Part shown: positions 40,466-48,986 of the stretch, one piece after another
Layout of the letters: the number at the start of each line of letters is the position of its first letter
Position numbering within the stretch: the stretch's first letter is position 1
Origin: JAATGA01 sp047605605
GTDB lineage: Bacteria > Pseudomonadota > Alphaproteobacteria > Rhodobacterales > Rhodobacteraceae
DNA: 52,371 nt
Direction: 5' to 3'
NCBI GenBank assembly: GCA_047605605.1
Contig: JASGFG010000018.1
Coordinates: 1 to 52,371, forward strand
Made by a program: the position numbers and the translations under genes
Notes under the pieces: generated by a model
Seen by the model: only the letters and a program-made list of their open reading frames with translations
Databases searched by the model: none
What the model was told of the DNA's origin: nothing

Positions 40466-41020
40466 TCAGTCCGGCTGCGGGCGATAATCGCGGCCGAGGG
40501 CCTTTTGCAGCGCGGGCAGGAAGCGTTGTTCAAAGTCATCGCCGACCAGCGGCCCGGCAAAGCGGAACAGAACCGTGCCGTCGCCCGCGACGATGAAGGT
40601 TTCCGGCGGCGCGGTCACGCCCCAGTCGATGCGGGTCTGCCCCTTGGGGTCGAAGCCGAGCGCCAGGAACGGATTGCCCTCGTCGCTCAGGTATTTCGTC
40701 GCATCCCCCTCGCGGTCCATCATGTTGATCCCCGCGATGCGGATGCCGTCGGCGGCCATCTGCTTGAGCATCGGGTGTTCGGCCCGGCAGGGCGGGCACC
40801 ACGAGGCCCAGAAGTTCACCACCGTCACCTGTCCGGTGCGCAGGTCGGCATCGGTCAGCCGCGGGATCTGGCCCAGCCCCTGCGCGGCGACGGGCGGTGC
40901 GGGCTTGCCCACGAACACCGAGGGCAGGGTGGACGGGTCACCCTGCCGCATCCCGATCAGGAAAGCCGCGACCAGCGCCGCAAAGATCACCGGCGGCAGC
41001 GCCATCAGCCAGCGGTTCAT
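40466..41020 (-). CDS. ccmG: Cytochrome c maturation thioredoxin CcmG/DsbE
   Basis: CcmG is an inner-membrane-anchored periplasmic thioredoxin that reduces apocytochrome c or its chaperone before haem ligation. The 184-residue product has an N-terminal anchor (MALPPVIFAALVAAFLIGM) and the active site FWASWCPPCRAEHP with Cys75 and Cys78. Family segments are QVTVVNFWASW, DWGVTAPPETFIVAGDGTV and RFAGPLVGDDF. ATG 41020 overlaps the ccmD stop as ATGA. It is the last gene of the ccmA-B-C-D-G run; ccmE, ccmF and ccmH are not in the window. Confidence 0.95.
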   Translation of the reverse strand: MNRWLMALPPVIFAALVAAFLIGMRQGDPSTLPSVFVGKPAPPVAAQGLGQIPRLTDADLRTGQVTVVNFWASWCPPCRAEHPMLKQMAADGIRIAGINMMDREGDATKYLSDEGNPFLALGFDPKGQTRIDWGVTAPPETFIVAGDGTVLFRFAGPLVGDDFEQRFLPALQKALGRDYRPQPD

Positions 41021-41175
41021 GACCGGCCCTCCGCCAGACGCGCCTCGGCCTCGGCCAGCTGGCGGCGGACCACCCGCCCGCGCCACAGCGTCAGCGCCAC
41101 CAGCGCCGCGATCAGCACCAGCGTCACCGCATAGGCTGCGCCCACGGTAAAGGCGTATTTCCCCAGATCGGGCAT
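41017..41175 (-). CDS. ccmD: Haem exporter protein CcmD
   Basis: A 52-residue single-helix inner-membrane protein that helps release haem-loaded CcmE from the CcmABC complex. The sequence MPDLGKYAFTVGAAYAVTLV starts with a short periplasmic segment and a helix, followed by a charged cytoplasmic tail (WRGRVVRRQLAEAEARLAEG). The position between ccmC and ccmG, with one-base (TGATG) and four-base (ATGA) overlaps, confirms the call. Confidence 0.93.
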   Translation of the reverse strand: MPDLGKYAFTVGAAYAVTLVLIAALVALTLWRGRVVRRQLAEAEARLAEGRS

Positions 41176-41903
41176 CAGGCCAGCCTTTCCCTTGCGACCA
41201 GCGCCTGAAGGCGCCGCGCCCGAATCTCGGTCCGGGTGCGGACCAGCACCAGCACCACGAACATCAGCACGAACCCCAGAATCACCAGATAGAGCGGATA
41301 GCGATAGACCGCCGACATCCTCTCTCCCGGCGCGACCGACAGCGAGGCGCCCTGATGCAGCCCCTGGTTCCAGAAGTTCACCGCATACCGCGACAGGACG
41401 GCAAAGACCGATCCGACGATGCACAGCACCCCGGTCAGGTCTGCGGCGGTATCGGGGTTCTCCACCGCCTGCCACAGCGCGATATAGCCGAGGTAGAACA
41501 GCGCCAGGATCAGGAACGAGGTCAGCCGCGGATCCCATTCCCACCAGGTTCCCCACATCGGTTGCCCCCACAGCGCCCCGGTCGCCAGTGCGATCAGCGT
41601 GAAGGTCAGCCCGACCGGCGCCGCCGCCCGCGCCGCCAGCGCCGAGACATGGTGCCGCCGCACGATCCAGACCAGGCTGGCCACCAGCATCATGATCCAG
41701 GCATTGATCGCCAGCATGGCGGCGGGGACGTGCAGGAAGATGATCTTGACCGTCGCGCCCTGACGGTAATCGTCGGGGGTGAAGAAGAACCCCCAGATCA
41801 GGCCGGCCACGATGCTCAGCACGGTGGCAGGCACCAGCCACGGCAGCACCGCGCCCGAGGTCTGCATGAACTTCTTCGGATTGGCATATTCCCAAAGCGA
41901 CAT
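41175..41903 (-). CDS. ccmC: Haem transporter/handling protein CcmC
   Basis: CcmC is the inner-membrane protein that attaches haem to CcmE. The 242-residue product has six hydrophobic helices. The periplasmic tryptophan-rich haem-handling motif is WGTWWEWDPRLTSFLILALF. Histidine ligands lie in IIFLHVPAAMLAINAW and in WNQGLHQGASLS. It starts MSLWEYANPKKFMQTSG. A 74-base gap with no visible gene separates it from ccmB. Confidence 0.96.
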   Translation of the reverse strand: MSLWEYANPKKFMQTSGAVLPWLVPATVLSIVAGLIWGFFFTPDDYRQGATVKIIFLHVPAAMLAINAWIMMLVASLVWIVRRHHVSALAARAAAPVGLTFTLIALATGALWGQPMWGTWWEWDPRLTSFLILALFYLGYIALWQAVENPDTAADLTGVLCIVGSVFAVLSRYAVNFWNQGLHQGASLSVAPGERMSAVYRYPLYLVILGFVLMFVVLVLVRTRTEIRARRLQALVARERLA

Positions 41904-41977
41904 GGGTGTTCGATATCCTGTGCGGTCCTGGCGGTAAACCTGTTATCACGCCGGGGCGGGGTCATCCTTGCGGTGGA

Positions 41978-42634
41978 TCATCGCAGGTTCACCCGGATCG
42001 CCGCCGCCGCCGCAAAGGGCAGGGCGGCCGCCGATCCCGCCGTGATCGCCGCCAGCAGCGCCAGCGGGGTGCCGACCGCCAGCCCCTCGGCCCCGCGCCG
42101 GACCACCTCGGCCCCGAAGATCAGCGTCGGCACGTACAGCGGAAGGACCAGCAGCGACAGAAGCAACCCGCCGCGCTTCAGCCCCACGGTCAGCGCCGCG
42201 CCAAAGGCCCCGATCATCGACAGCGCCGGCGTGCCGGCCAGCAGCGATATGGCCAGGCAGCCATATCCCCCCGCCGGCAGATGCAGCATCACCCCCAGCA
42301 CGGGTGCCGCCAGCGTCAGCGGCAGGCCGGTGGTGATCCAGTGCGCCAGCGCCTTGACCGCCACCGCCCCCTCCAGCGGCAGGGGCGAGGGGACCAGCAG
42401 GTCCAGCGTCCCGTCCTCCAGATCCAGCGCAAAGATGCGATCCAGCGACAGCAGGCAGGCCAGCAGCGCGCCGACCCACAGGATGCCGGGGGCGATTTTG
42501 GCCTGGGTCGCGCCATCGGGGCCGATCCCCAGCGGCACCAGCACCGCGACCAGCAGAAAGAAGGCCAGCCCCAGCCCGAAGCCGCCGCCCGACCGAAAGG
42601 CCAGCCGCAGGTCGCGGAGCAGCAGCGCGCTCAC
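41978..42634 (-). CDS. ccmB: Haem exporter permease CcmB
   Basis: CcmB is the membrane subunit paired with the CcmA ATPase in the CcmABCD complex. The 218-residue product is very hydrophobic with about six helices. Conserved segments are LLLRDLRLAFRSGG, PGILWVGALLACLLSLDRIF and DGTLDLLVPSPLPLEGAVAV. It starts with GTG 42634, which overlaps the ccmA stop by four bases (GTGA), so translation is coupled. Confidence 0.95.
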   Translation of the reverse strand: MSALLLRDLRLAFRSGGGFGLGLAFFLLVAVLVPLGIGPDGATQAKIAPGILWVGALLACLLSLDRIFALDLEDGTLDLLVPSPLPLEGAVAVKALAHWITTGLPLTLAAPVLGVMLHLPAGGYGCLAISLLAGTPALSMIGAFGAALTVGLKRGGLLLSLLVLPLYVPTLIFGAEVVRRGAEGLAVGTPLALLAAITAGSAAALPFAAAAAIRVNLR

Positions 42635-43257
42635 AGGAAAGCCTCGTCAAAGGCGCTGCGCAGGCCGCCTTCGGCCGGGGCGCGGGCGCGGAAGGGGGAA
42701 AGGTCCAGGTCCTGCGCCGCGAATCCCATCTCGATATGCGTGGCGATCAGCGCCGATCCGCCCGCATCCAGATGGGCCGCTACCGCCGCCCCGAACAGCG
42801 CGACCGAGGCCGCATCCAGCGACACCGTCGGCTCGTCCAGCACCCAGATCGCCCGGCCCGTGACCAGCAGCCGCGCCAGGCCAAGCCGACGCTTCTGCCC
42901 CGCCGACAGGTTCGCCGCCCGGCGGCCGGCCAGATCGGTCAGGTTCATCGCCGCCATCGCCGCGCCGATCTCGCGCCGCCCGTGGATTTCCGCCCAGAAG
43001 CGCAGGTTTTCCGCGACGCTCAGCACGGATTTCAGCCCGTCGGCATGGGCGGCATAGGCGATGGACTCCGCCGGGCAGGCGATGCGTCCCGCCAGCGGCG
43101 GCTGCAAGCCTGCGATGGTGCGCAAAAGCGTGGTCTTGCCGATGCCGTTCGGGCCGCGCAGCACCAGCGCGCTGCCGGCGGGCAGGGCAAAGGACACCCC
43201 CTCCAGCACGGGGATGCCGCCGCGGGCACAGGCAAGATCGGTGACGGTCAGGCTCAT
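42631..43257 (-). CDS. ccmA: Haem exporter ATP-binding protein CcmA
   Basis: CcmA is the ATPase that drives release of holo-CcmE from CcmC. The 208-residue product has Walker A RGPNGIGKTTLLRTIAG, the signature NLSAGQKRRLGLARLLVTGR and Walker B WVLDEPTVSLD. THIEMG follows as the switch histidine. It starts MSLTVTDLACARGGIP and is first in the ccm run on the minus strand. It lies 48 bases downstream of the nucleoside hydrolase gene; the promoter is not clear. Confidence 0.95.
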   Translation of the reverse strand: MSLTVTDLACARGGIPVLEGVSFALPAGSALVLRGPNGIGKTTLLRTIAGLQPPLAGRIACPAESIAYAAHADGLKSVLSVAENLRFWAEIHGRREIGAAMAAMNLTDLAGRRAANLSAGQKRRLGLARLLVTGRAIWVLDEPTVSLDAASVALFGAAVAAHLDAGGSALIATHIEMGFAAQDLDLSPFRARAPAEGGLRSAFDEAFL

Positions 43258-43305
43258 GTCCCTCGCCCTAGCGCAAGCGGGCCGGTGGAAAAAGGGGCTG
43301 CGACC

Positions 43306-44244
43306 TTATAGCCGGGCGATGCGCTCGCTCAGCAGGTCGAAAAAGCCGCGCGCGTCCACGTTGCCCATGAACATCGCATTCGGCTTGCGCCCGGTCACGC
43401 CCCACCAGTCGGCGACGGTCATGCCCAAGGTCAGCTCGGATTGCGTCTCGATCTCCACATTGACGTGGCGGCCCGAAAACAGGTCCGGCCGGATCAGATA
43501 GGCGATGACGCAGGGGTCGTGCAGCGGCGCGCCGTTCGATCCGTATTTCTGCACGTCGAACCGCTCGAAGAAATCGGTCCATTCGGCGACCATCCGCCCC
43601 GCTTCGGTGCCAAGCGCGCGCATCCCCTCGACCCAGGCGCGGGAGGTAAGGGCCTTGTGCGTCACGTCCAGCGGCATGACGACGATGGGAACGCCGGATC
43701 CGAACACGATTTCAGCGGCTTCCGGGTCGACATAAATGTTGAACTCTGCCGTTGGCGTGATATTGCCCACCTCGAAATAAGCGCCCCCCATCAGGACGAT
43801 TTCCTGAACCTTTCCAATAACATCCGGTGCCTTCTGAAAAGCGGCGGCGATATTGGTCAAAGGCCCCAGCGGGCACAGCGTCACCGTGCCGGACGGATGG
43901 CTGCGCAGGGTTTCGATGATGAAATCCACCGCGTTCAGCGCCTGCAAGGGCATCGTCGGATCGGGCAGCGCCGGGCCGTCGAGGCCGGTCTTGCCGTGAA
44001 CATGTTCCGCCGTGACGAGTTTGCGCTTCAGCGGCCGGTCGCAGCCGGCGAACACCCGCATCTGCGGCTGGCCCGCCAGTTCGCACAGTATCCGCGCATT
44101 CTTTTCGGTCAGCGGCAGCGGCACGTTTCCGGCGACGGCGGTGATGCCCAGCACCTCCAGATCCTCGGGGCTGGCCAGCGCCAGCAGGATGGCGACGGCA
44201 TCGTCCTGTCCGGGGTCGGTGTCGATGATGATCTTGCGCGGCAT
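43306..44244 (-). CDS. Inosine/uridine-preferring nucleoside hydrolase
   Basis: A 312-residue enzyme that cleaves the N-glycosidic bond of ribonucleosides for base salvage. The calcium-binding N-terminal motif DTDPGQDDA spans residues 8-16. Other family segments are ITAVAGNVPLPLTEKNA, VHGKTGLDGPALPDP, LCPLGPLTNIAAAF, IVLMGGAYFEVGNITPTAEF and the C-terminal GAPLHDPCVIAYLI, whose aspartate completes the metal site. Base preference cannot be assigned. It is on the same strand as mazG and ccmA, 78 bases downstream of mazG. Confidence 0.93.
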   Translation of the reverse strand: MPRKIIIDTDPGQDDAVAILLALASPEDLEVLGITAVAGNVPLPLTEKNARILCELAGQPQMRVFAGCDRPLKRKLVTAEHVHGKTGLDGPALPDPTMPLQALNAVDFIIETLRSHPSGTVTLCPLGPLTNIAAAFQKAPDVIGKVQEIVLMGGAYFEVGNITPTAEFNIYVDPEAAEIVFGSGVPIVVMPLDVTHKALTSRAWVEGMRALGTEAGRMVAEWTDFFERFDVQKYGSNGAPLHDPCVIAYLIRPDLFSGRHVNVEIETQSELTLGMTVADWWGVTGRKPNAMFMGNVDARGFFDLLSERIARL

Positions 44245-44322
44245 GGAGCTCTCCTTATCCCGGCAGCAAAGCCGATGCCCGCGCGGCTGTCCAGATCAAT
44301 CGAGTTTTCCTGATATGACCAG

Positions 44323-45201
44323 TTAAAACAGAATGTTACGGGACGTTTCCTGTTCCGTTCCGCCTGCGGCCCGCGCCTTGTCTTCGGCCTTGGCGCGGTT
44401 CCACAGCGCATCCATTTCCGCCAGATCGCTGTCGGCGGGCGCCCGGCCGGATTCGGCCAGCCAATCCTCGATCCGCCCGAACCGGCGGGTGAACTTGGCA
44501 TTCGCGGCGCGCAGGGCCGCCTCGGGGTCGACCTTCATGTGCCGCGCCAGATTCGCCATGACGAACAGCAGGTCGCCGAATTCCTCCTCAACCTCGGCCG
44601 CGCCCAGCGTCTCGCGCGCTTCGACCAGTTCGCGCGTCTCTTCGACCAGCTTGTCCAGCACCTCGCCGGTCGAGGGCCAGTCGAACCCGACCCGCGCCGC
44701 GCGCTTCTGCAACTTCACCGCCCGAGTCAATGCAGGCAGCCCCATCGCCACCCCGTCCAGAACCCGCGCCGGGCCACGTTCGGCGGCCTTGATCCTTTCC
44801 CAGTCCGCGGTCTGCTGTTCGGATGATTTGTCGCGGTCTTCTTCGCCGAAGACATGAGGATGTCGCGTCAACATCTTGTCGGATATGGCATTCACCACAT
44901 CGGGCAGAGCAAACATCTCCGCCTCTTCGGCGATGCGGGAATGAAAGACCACCTGCAACAGCAGATCCCCCAGCTCGCCCGGCAACTCGCTCCAGGCCTG
45001 CCGCTGGATCGCATCGGCCACCTCATGCGCCTCTTCGACGGTATAGGGGGCGATGGTGGCGAAGGTCTGTTCCACATCCCAGGGGCAGCCGGTCGCCGGA
45101 TCGCGCAGGCGGGCCATAATCTCGACCAGCCGCGGCAAGCCTGCCGTCGCGTCATGGATCAGCGCGTCGCTTTCGGCTTTGGAAAGGGGGGCGTCGGGCA
45201 T
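44323..45201 (-). CDS. mazG: Nucleoside triphosphate pyrophosphohydrolase MazG
   Basis: MazG hydrolyses NTPs to NMP and PPi and is linked to house-cleaning of abnormal nucleotides and (p)ppGpp control. The 292-residue product has two MazG domains. The N-terminal one has CPWDVEQTFATIAPYTVEEA and ELGDLLLQVVFHSRIAEEA. The C-terminal one has KLVEETRELVEARE and EEEFGDLLFVMANLARH. The EExxE and D metal ligands are intact. It is somewhat longer than E. coli MazG (263), with the extra residues at the C-terminus. ATG 45201 is chosen; the frame upstream is antisense to the amidohydrolase. Confidence 0.95.
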   Translation of the reverse strand: MPDAPLSKAESDALIHDATAGLPRLVEIMARLRDPATGCPWDVEQTFATIAPYTVEEAHEVADAIQRQAWSELPGELGDLLLQVVFHSRIAEEAEMFALPDVVNAISDKMLTRHPHVFGEEDRDKSSEQQTADWERIKAAERGPARVLDGVAMGLPALTRAVKLQKRAARVGFDWPSTGEVLDKLVEETRELVEARETLGAAEVEEEFGDLLFVMANLARHMKVDPEAALRAANAKFTRRFGRIEDWLAESGRAPADSDLAEMDALWNRAKAEDKARAAGGTEQETSRNILF

Positions 45202-45261
45202 TGCGGGCACCTTGGTTTTGCGGTTCTGTGACGGGATCACGACAAACCCAGAGGTCCGCCC

Positions 45262-46425
45262 ATGCCCGTCCTGAACCGTATCGCCGCTTATGCGGAGGAA
45301 ATGAAGGGCTGGCGTCGCCATCTTCATGCGCATCCCGAGCTGGAGTTCGACCTGCCCGAAACCTCGGATTTCGTAGCGGCGCGGCTGGAGGAGTTCGGCG
45401 TGGACGAGATTCACCGCGGCGTGGCGAAAACCGGGATCGTCGCCATCATCAACGGGCGCGGCGATGGCCCGACCATCGGCCTGCGCGCCGATATGGACGC
45501 CCTGCCGATCACGGAAATCACCGGGGCCGAATACGCCTCGCTGAATCCCGGCAAGATGCACGCCTGCGGCCATGACGGCCACACGACCATGCTGCTGGGC
45601 GCGGCGAAATACCTGGCCGAGACGCGCAACTTCTCGGGCCGCGTGGCGCTGCTGTTCCAGCCGGCCGAGGAAGAGGGCGGCGGCGGCCAGGTCATGGTGA
45701 ACGAAGGCGTGATGGACCGCTTTGCCATCACCCAGGTCTATGGCATCCACAATTCGCCCAATGCCGAATTCGGCAGCTTCATGACCAATCCCGGTGCGCT
45801 GCTGGCCGCGGTGGACACCGCCATCGTCACCGTCACTGGCAAGGGCGGCCACGGCGCGCAACCGCAGGATTGCATCGACCCGGTGGTCGCGATCACCGGC
45901 ATGGTGGGGGCCTTGCAGACGATCATCTCGCGCAACCTGCACCCGCTGAATGAGGCGGTGGTCTCGGTCACGCAGATCCACGTCGGATCGGCGCATAACA
46001 TCATCGCCGAAACCGGCTGGTTCAGCGTGACGATCCGCAGCTTCGACCCCGAAGTGCGCAAGACGCTGAAACGCCGCTTCTACGAGATCGTGGAAAACCA
46101 CGCCGCCGCCTATGGGGTAAAGGCGGAAATCGACTATGACTGGGGCTATCCCGCGACCGTCAACCATCCCGACGAGGCCGCCTTTGCCGCCGAGGTCGCG
46201 CGCGAGGTCTCGGGCGCGGGCAAGGTCGACGACGCTTCCCCGCGCGAGATGGGGGCCGAGGATTTCGCCTATATGCTCCAGGCCCGGCCCGGCGCCTATC
46301 TGTTCATGGGCACCGGACCGGGGGCGGGGCTGCACCATCCGGCCTATGACTTCAACGATGAGGCGGCGCCGGTGGGGGCCAGTTTCTTCGCCCGGCTGGT
46401 CGAACGGGCGCAACCGCTGGCCTAA
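45262..46425 (+). CDS. M20-family amidohydrolase (hippurate hydrolase-like)
   Basis: A 387-residue metallopeptidase-fold amidohydrolase of the M20D group, which deacylates N-acyl amino acids or aminoacyl conjugates. Metal ligands are visible in KMHACGHDGHTTMLLGAAKY and QPAEEEGGGG. Others are the later His of HNSPNAEFG and the C-terminal HHPAYDFND. The dimerisation domain starts around AIVTVTGKGGHGAQPQDCID. The substrate is not deducible. It is divergent from mazG (60 bases between starts) and is followed by repeat copies F and G. Confidence 0.92.
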   Translation: MPVLNRIAAYAEEMKGWRRHLHAHPELEFDLPETSDFVAARLEEFGVDEIHRGVAKTGIVAIINGRGDGPTIGLRADMDALPITEITGAEYASLNPGKMHACGHDGHTTMLLGAAKYLAETRNFSGRVALLFQPAEEEGGGGQVMVNEGVMDRFAITQVYGIHNSPNAEFGSFMTNPGALLAAVDTAIVTVTGKGGHGAQPQDCIDPVVAITGMVGALQTIISRNLHPLNEAVVSVTQIHVGSAHNIIAETGWFSVTIRSFDPEVRKTLKRRFYEIVENHAAAYGVKAEIDYDWGYPATVNHPDEAAFAAEVAREVSGAGKVDDASPREMGAEDFAYMLQARPGAYLFMGTGPGAGLHHPAYDFNDEAAPVGASFFARLVERAQPLA

Positions 46426-46433
46426 GGAGGAAA

Positions 46434-46510
46434 GGGGGCGCTGCCCCCTCTTGTCCCGTGCCGGGCCAATTCACCCCGGGATATTTATGCAAAAGGGATG
46501 AAGGAGAGGA
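46434..46510 (+). repeat. Dispersed intergenic repeat, copy F
   Basis: Hairpin GGGGGC-GCT-GCCCCC (46434-46448), then TCTTGTCCC, GGGCCAATTCA, the shortened core CCCCGGGATATTT and a tail ATGAAGGAGAGGAAGGG. It begins nine bases after the amidohydrolase stop and meets copy G head-on. Confidence 0.7.
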
Positions 46511-46521
46511 AGGGCTTCGCC

Positions 46522-46627
46522 CCCGCTTTCCCTTTTCCAAATACTCCCGCCGGAGGCATTCCTCTCGCCGGTTGGCGCCGTCAGGCGCCAGAGGCGAGAG
46601 AAAAGGCGTGCGGGCCGTCAGGCCCGC
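46522..46627 (-). repeat. Second repeat type, copy G, with nested hairpins
   Basis: On the minus strand the core reads GCCTCCGGCGGGAGTATTTG followed by GAAAAGGG, a motif I recall as frequent between genes in Rhodobacterales. Around it lie CTCTCGCC/GGCGAGAG enclosing TGGCGCC-GTCA-GGCGCCA (46562-46600), and GCGGGCC-GTCA-GGCCCGC (46610-46627). Both inner stems share the GTCA loop. They lie between convergent genes and could act as a bidirectional terminator. Confidence 0.6.
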
Positions 46628-46637
46628 GCAATTCAGG

Positions 46638-47192
46638 TCACGGGATGATGCGGGTGTATTTGGTTCCGGCGATGGTGGCGCCCGCGATCAGGCCCTGCTG
46701 GCCAAAGACCAGCGCAATCACCGGGTCCAGTTCGGTCGTGTCCTTGCCGATGGCCGCGCCCTGATCGGGGGTGGCGTATTTGACCTCGGCCCCCGCAGCC
46801 CAGCCGTCCGACCGGCGAAAGTCCGCCAAGGCCTTGTCGGTCATGAAGAACAGCGCATGGGCATATTGCTGCACGCCGATCTGAAGGCCGAAACTCGCCC
46901 GCGCGGCGGAATAATAGTCGACGGTGATGTCGTTGATCCGCAGCGCCCCGCGGCCATAGCCGCCGCCGAAGCCAAAGCCCGCCTCTGTCACCAGCGGCAT
47001 GTAAAGGACGCCAAGCGCCTTGGAGGCCAGGTCCCGCGTGCCGGGATAGCGGTTGAACAGATAGTCGCGCGTCGCATCCACCCGCGCGTCGATCTGCGCC
47101 GCGCCATTGCCGCCCACGCCGTTGCCGCAGGCCGCCAGCGCCACGAATGCGCCGCCGCCCGCCAGAATGCGCCGTCTGCCGATCAGGTTCAT
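46638..47192 (-). CDS. SYLF/YSC84-domain lipoprotein
   Basis: A 184-residue protein with the lipid-binding SYLF (YSC84/DUF500) domain: ASKALGVLYMPLVTEAGFGF, the INDITVDYYSAARASFGLQI segment and GLIAGATIAGTKYTRI. The N-terminus MNLIGRRRILAGGG has consecutive arginines and is followed by a lipobox LAAC at Cys22, so it looks like a Tat-type lipoprotein. The mature part contains no other membrane segment. In eukaryotes the domain binds phosphoinositides and actin; the bacterial role is unknown. It lies 122 bases upstream of no minus-strand partner, so it is probably monocistronic. Confidence 0.85.
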   Translation of the reverse strand: MNLIGRRRILAGGGAFVALAACGNGVGGNGAAQIDARVDATRDYLFNRYPGTRDLASKALGVLYMPLVTEAGFGFGGGYGRGALRINDITVDYYSAARASFGLQIGVQQYAHALFFMTDKALADFRRSDGWAAGAEVKYATPDQGAAIGKDTTELDPVIALVFGQQGLIAGATIAGTKYTRIIP

Positions 47193-47314
47193 GAGAGTTC
47201 CGCCCCTTCGGTTTGCCTCTGGTTTCGGGGGCTCTGACGGCCCCGTTCACCCAAGGATAGCGGTTTCCGCCGGGCCTGTCACGAAATCCTGCCGTATCCG
47301 CAAAACCCCGCCGA

Positions 47315-48322
47315 TCAGCGCCAGCCGGCGTTCAGCAGGCGCGCAGCCTCGGGGGCGAAATAGGTCAGGATGCCGTCGCAGCCCGCGCGCTTGAAGCACA
47401 TCAGGCTTTCCATCGTCGACTTTTCGGCGTCGATCCAGCCGTTCAGCTGCGCCTGCCGCATCATCGCATATTCGCCCGAGACCTGATAGGCAAAGGTCGG
47501 CACGCCGAATTCGTCCTTTACCCGCCGGACGATATCCAGATAGGGCAGGCCGGGCTTGACCATCACCGCATCGGCGCCTTCCCTCAGGTCGCGTTCGACG
47601 GCGCGGATCGCCTCGTCGCTGTTGGCGGGGTTGATCTGATAGGTCTTCTTGTCGCCGACCAGCCGCCCGCTGGCCCCCACCGCATCGCGGAACGGCCCAT
47701 AGAAGGCCGAGGCGTATTTCGCCGCATAGCTCAGGATCGCCACGTCCTTGAAACCCGCGCCCTCGACCGCCTGGCGGATCGCGCCGATGCGCCCGTCCAT
47801 CATGTCGGAGGGGCCAAGGATATCCGCCCCGGCCTCGGCCTGGGCCAGAGCCATGCGCACCAGCGCGGCAACCGTCTCGTCGTTCAGGATCACGCCATCC
47901 CTCACCAGCCCGTCATGGCCGTTGGCGTTATAGGGGTCCAGCGCGATGTCAGTCATCACCGCGATCTCGGGCACCGCCGCCTTGATGGCGCGGATCGCCC
48001 GGTTGGCCAGGTTGTCGGGGTTCCACGCCTCTTCGCAGGTATCGGTGCGCAGCGCCGGATCAGTATAGGGGAAAAGGCAGATCGCCGGGATGCCCAGCCG
48101 GGCCGCGTCTTCGGCGGCGCGCACCACCAGATCGACCGACAGCCTGTCCACGCCGGGCATCGAGGCCACCGGCTCGCGCAGGTTCTGTCCGTCACGCACG
48201 AAGACCGGCCAGATCAGGTCGCCCGTCGTCAGAGTGTTTTCCTGCGCCAGGGCCCGCAGGGCGGGGGTGCGCCGCAGGCGGCGCAGGCGGGTTGCGGGGG
48301 CGGGGGCGACGGTGGCGCGCAT
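47315..48322 (-). CDS. hemB: Porphobilinogen synthase (delta-aminolevulinate dehydratase)
   Basis: HemB joins two 5-aminolevulinate molecules into porphobilinogen for haem, bacteriochlorophyll and cobalamin. The 335-residue product has both Schiff-base lysines: Lys202 in SYAAKYASAFYGPF and Lys256 in AVMVKPGLPYLDI. The catalytic zinc-binding cysteine cluster of the animal type is absent; the segment reads TDIALDPYNANGHDGLV. This is the zinc-independent type typical of alphaproteobacteria. The N-terminal arm RLRRLRRTPALRALAQE is normal. It is divergent from the membrane protein at 48456, with 133 bases between starts. Confidence 0.96.
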   Translation of the reverse strand: MRATVAPAPATRLRRLRRTPALRALAQENTLTTGDLIWPVFVRDGQNLREPVASMPGVDRLSVDLVVRAAEDAARLGIPAICLFPYTDPALRTDTCEEAWNPDNLANRAIRAIKAAVPEIAVMTDIALDPYNANGHDGLVRDGVILNDETVAALVRMALAQAEAGADILGPSDMMDGRIGAIRQAVEGAGFKDVAILSYAAKYASAFYGPFRDAVGASGRLVGDKKTYQINPANSDEAIRAVERDLREGADAVMVKPGLPYLDIVRRVKDEFGVPTFAYQVSGEYAMMRQAQLNGWIDAEKSTMESLMCFKRAGCDGILTYFAPEAARLLNAGWR

Positions 48323-48455
48323 TCTCTGGCTCCCTCCGGGTGGCTTGGGGCTTGCGGTTCGCGCCCCTGCCTGCCATGGAAAGGCGCGCGTCTCAAGGCG
48401 GCAAAGCGCGGCATATCGCGCGCCGGGCGGGGCGCGGGGGCAGAGCAGGGGCGGA

Positions 48456-48986
48456 ATGGCACCGAACTGGTATCACCTGATCTTTGAAGTGATCGACCTG
48501 AGGTCGTTCTCGAACCTGTGGTTCTGGATCGCGCTGGCGGCGCTGTGGTCCTCGGCCAGTCACCGCGTGCTGGGCGTGCCCTTCGACATGATCGTCCGCG
48601 CCCGGCGCGAAGGCGGTGCCGTGCAGGCCGATCTGGAGACGATGGTGCGCATCAACGTCGACCGGGTGCTGCACATCGCCCAGACCTCGGGCCTGTGGCT
48701 GGCGGGGTTCGGGTGCTTCATGCTGACCTCGCTGATCCTTCTGGGCTTCGTCTACGAGATGGAATTCGCGCAGGCGGTGTTCCTGCTGCTTTCGCCAATG
48801 GTGATCGTGGGCCTGCTGACGCTGCGGACGGCGCGGAAGATCCGGGCCGGGGGTGAAACCGGCGCGGATCTGGACCGCCGGCTGATGCGGCATCGCATGT
48901 CGGTGCAGGCGGTCGGAATGGCCGCGATTCTGGTCACATCCATGTATGGCATGTGGGTGAACATGCAGCTTGGCGCGCTTGGCTGA
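48456..48986 (+). CDS. Four-helix inner membrane protein of unknown function
   Basis: A 176-residue protein starting MAPNWYHLIFEVIDLRSFSN. Four hydrophobic segments are visible: LWFWIALAALWSSASH, LWLAGFGCFMLTSLILLGFV, AVFLLLSPMVIVGLLTL and VGMAAILVTSMYGMWV. Charged loops separate them (RARREGGAVQADLETMVRIN). I recall similar Rhodobacterales proteins being labelled as a component of the SufBCD complex, but nothing in this sequence supports that role, and it is far from the suf operon. The stop shares one base with the mfd start (TGATG), so it is coupled to mfd. Confidence 0.8.
   Translation: MAPNWYHLIFEVIDLRSFSNLWFWIALAALWSSASHRVLGVPFDMIVRARREGGAVQADLETMVRINVDRVLHIAQTSGLWLAGFGCFMLTSLILLGFVYEMEFAQAVFLLLSPMVIVGLLTLRTARKIRAGGETGADLDRRLMRHRMSVQAVGMAAILVTSMYGMWVNMQLGALG

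Noticed and set aside
45202..46413. N-terminal extension of mazG on the minus strand
   Set aside because: The extension is antisense to the M20 amidohydrolase and has no similarity to MazG. The family start is at 45201.
3283..46627. The dispersed repeats as a CRISPR array or insertion sequence
   Set aside because: Copies are single, far apart, without spacers of regular length, and no cas or transposase gene is present.
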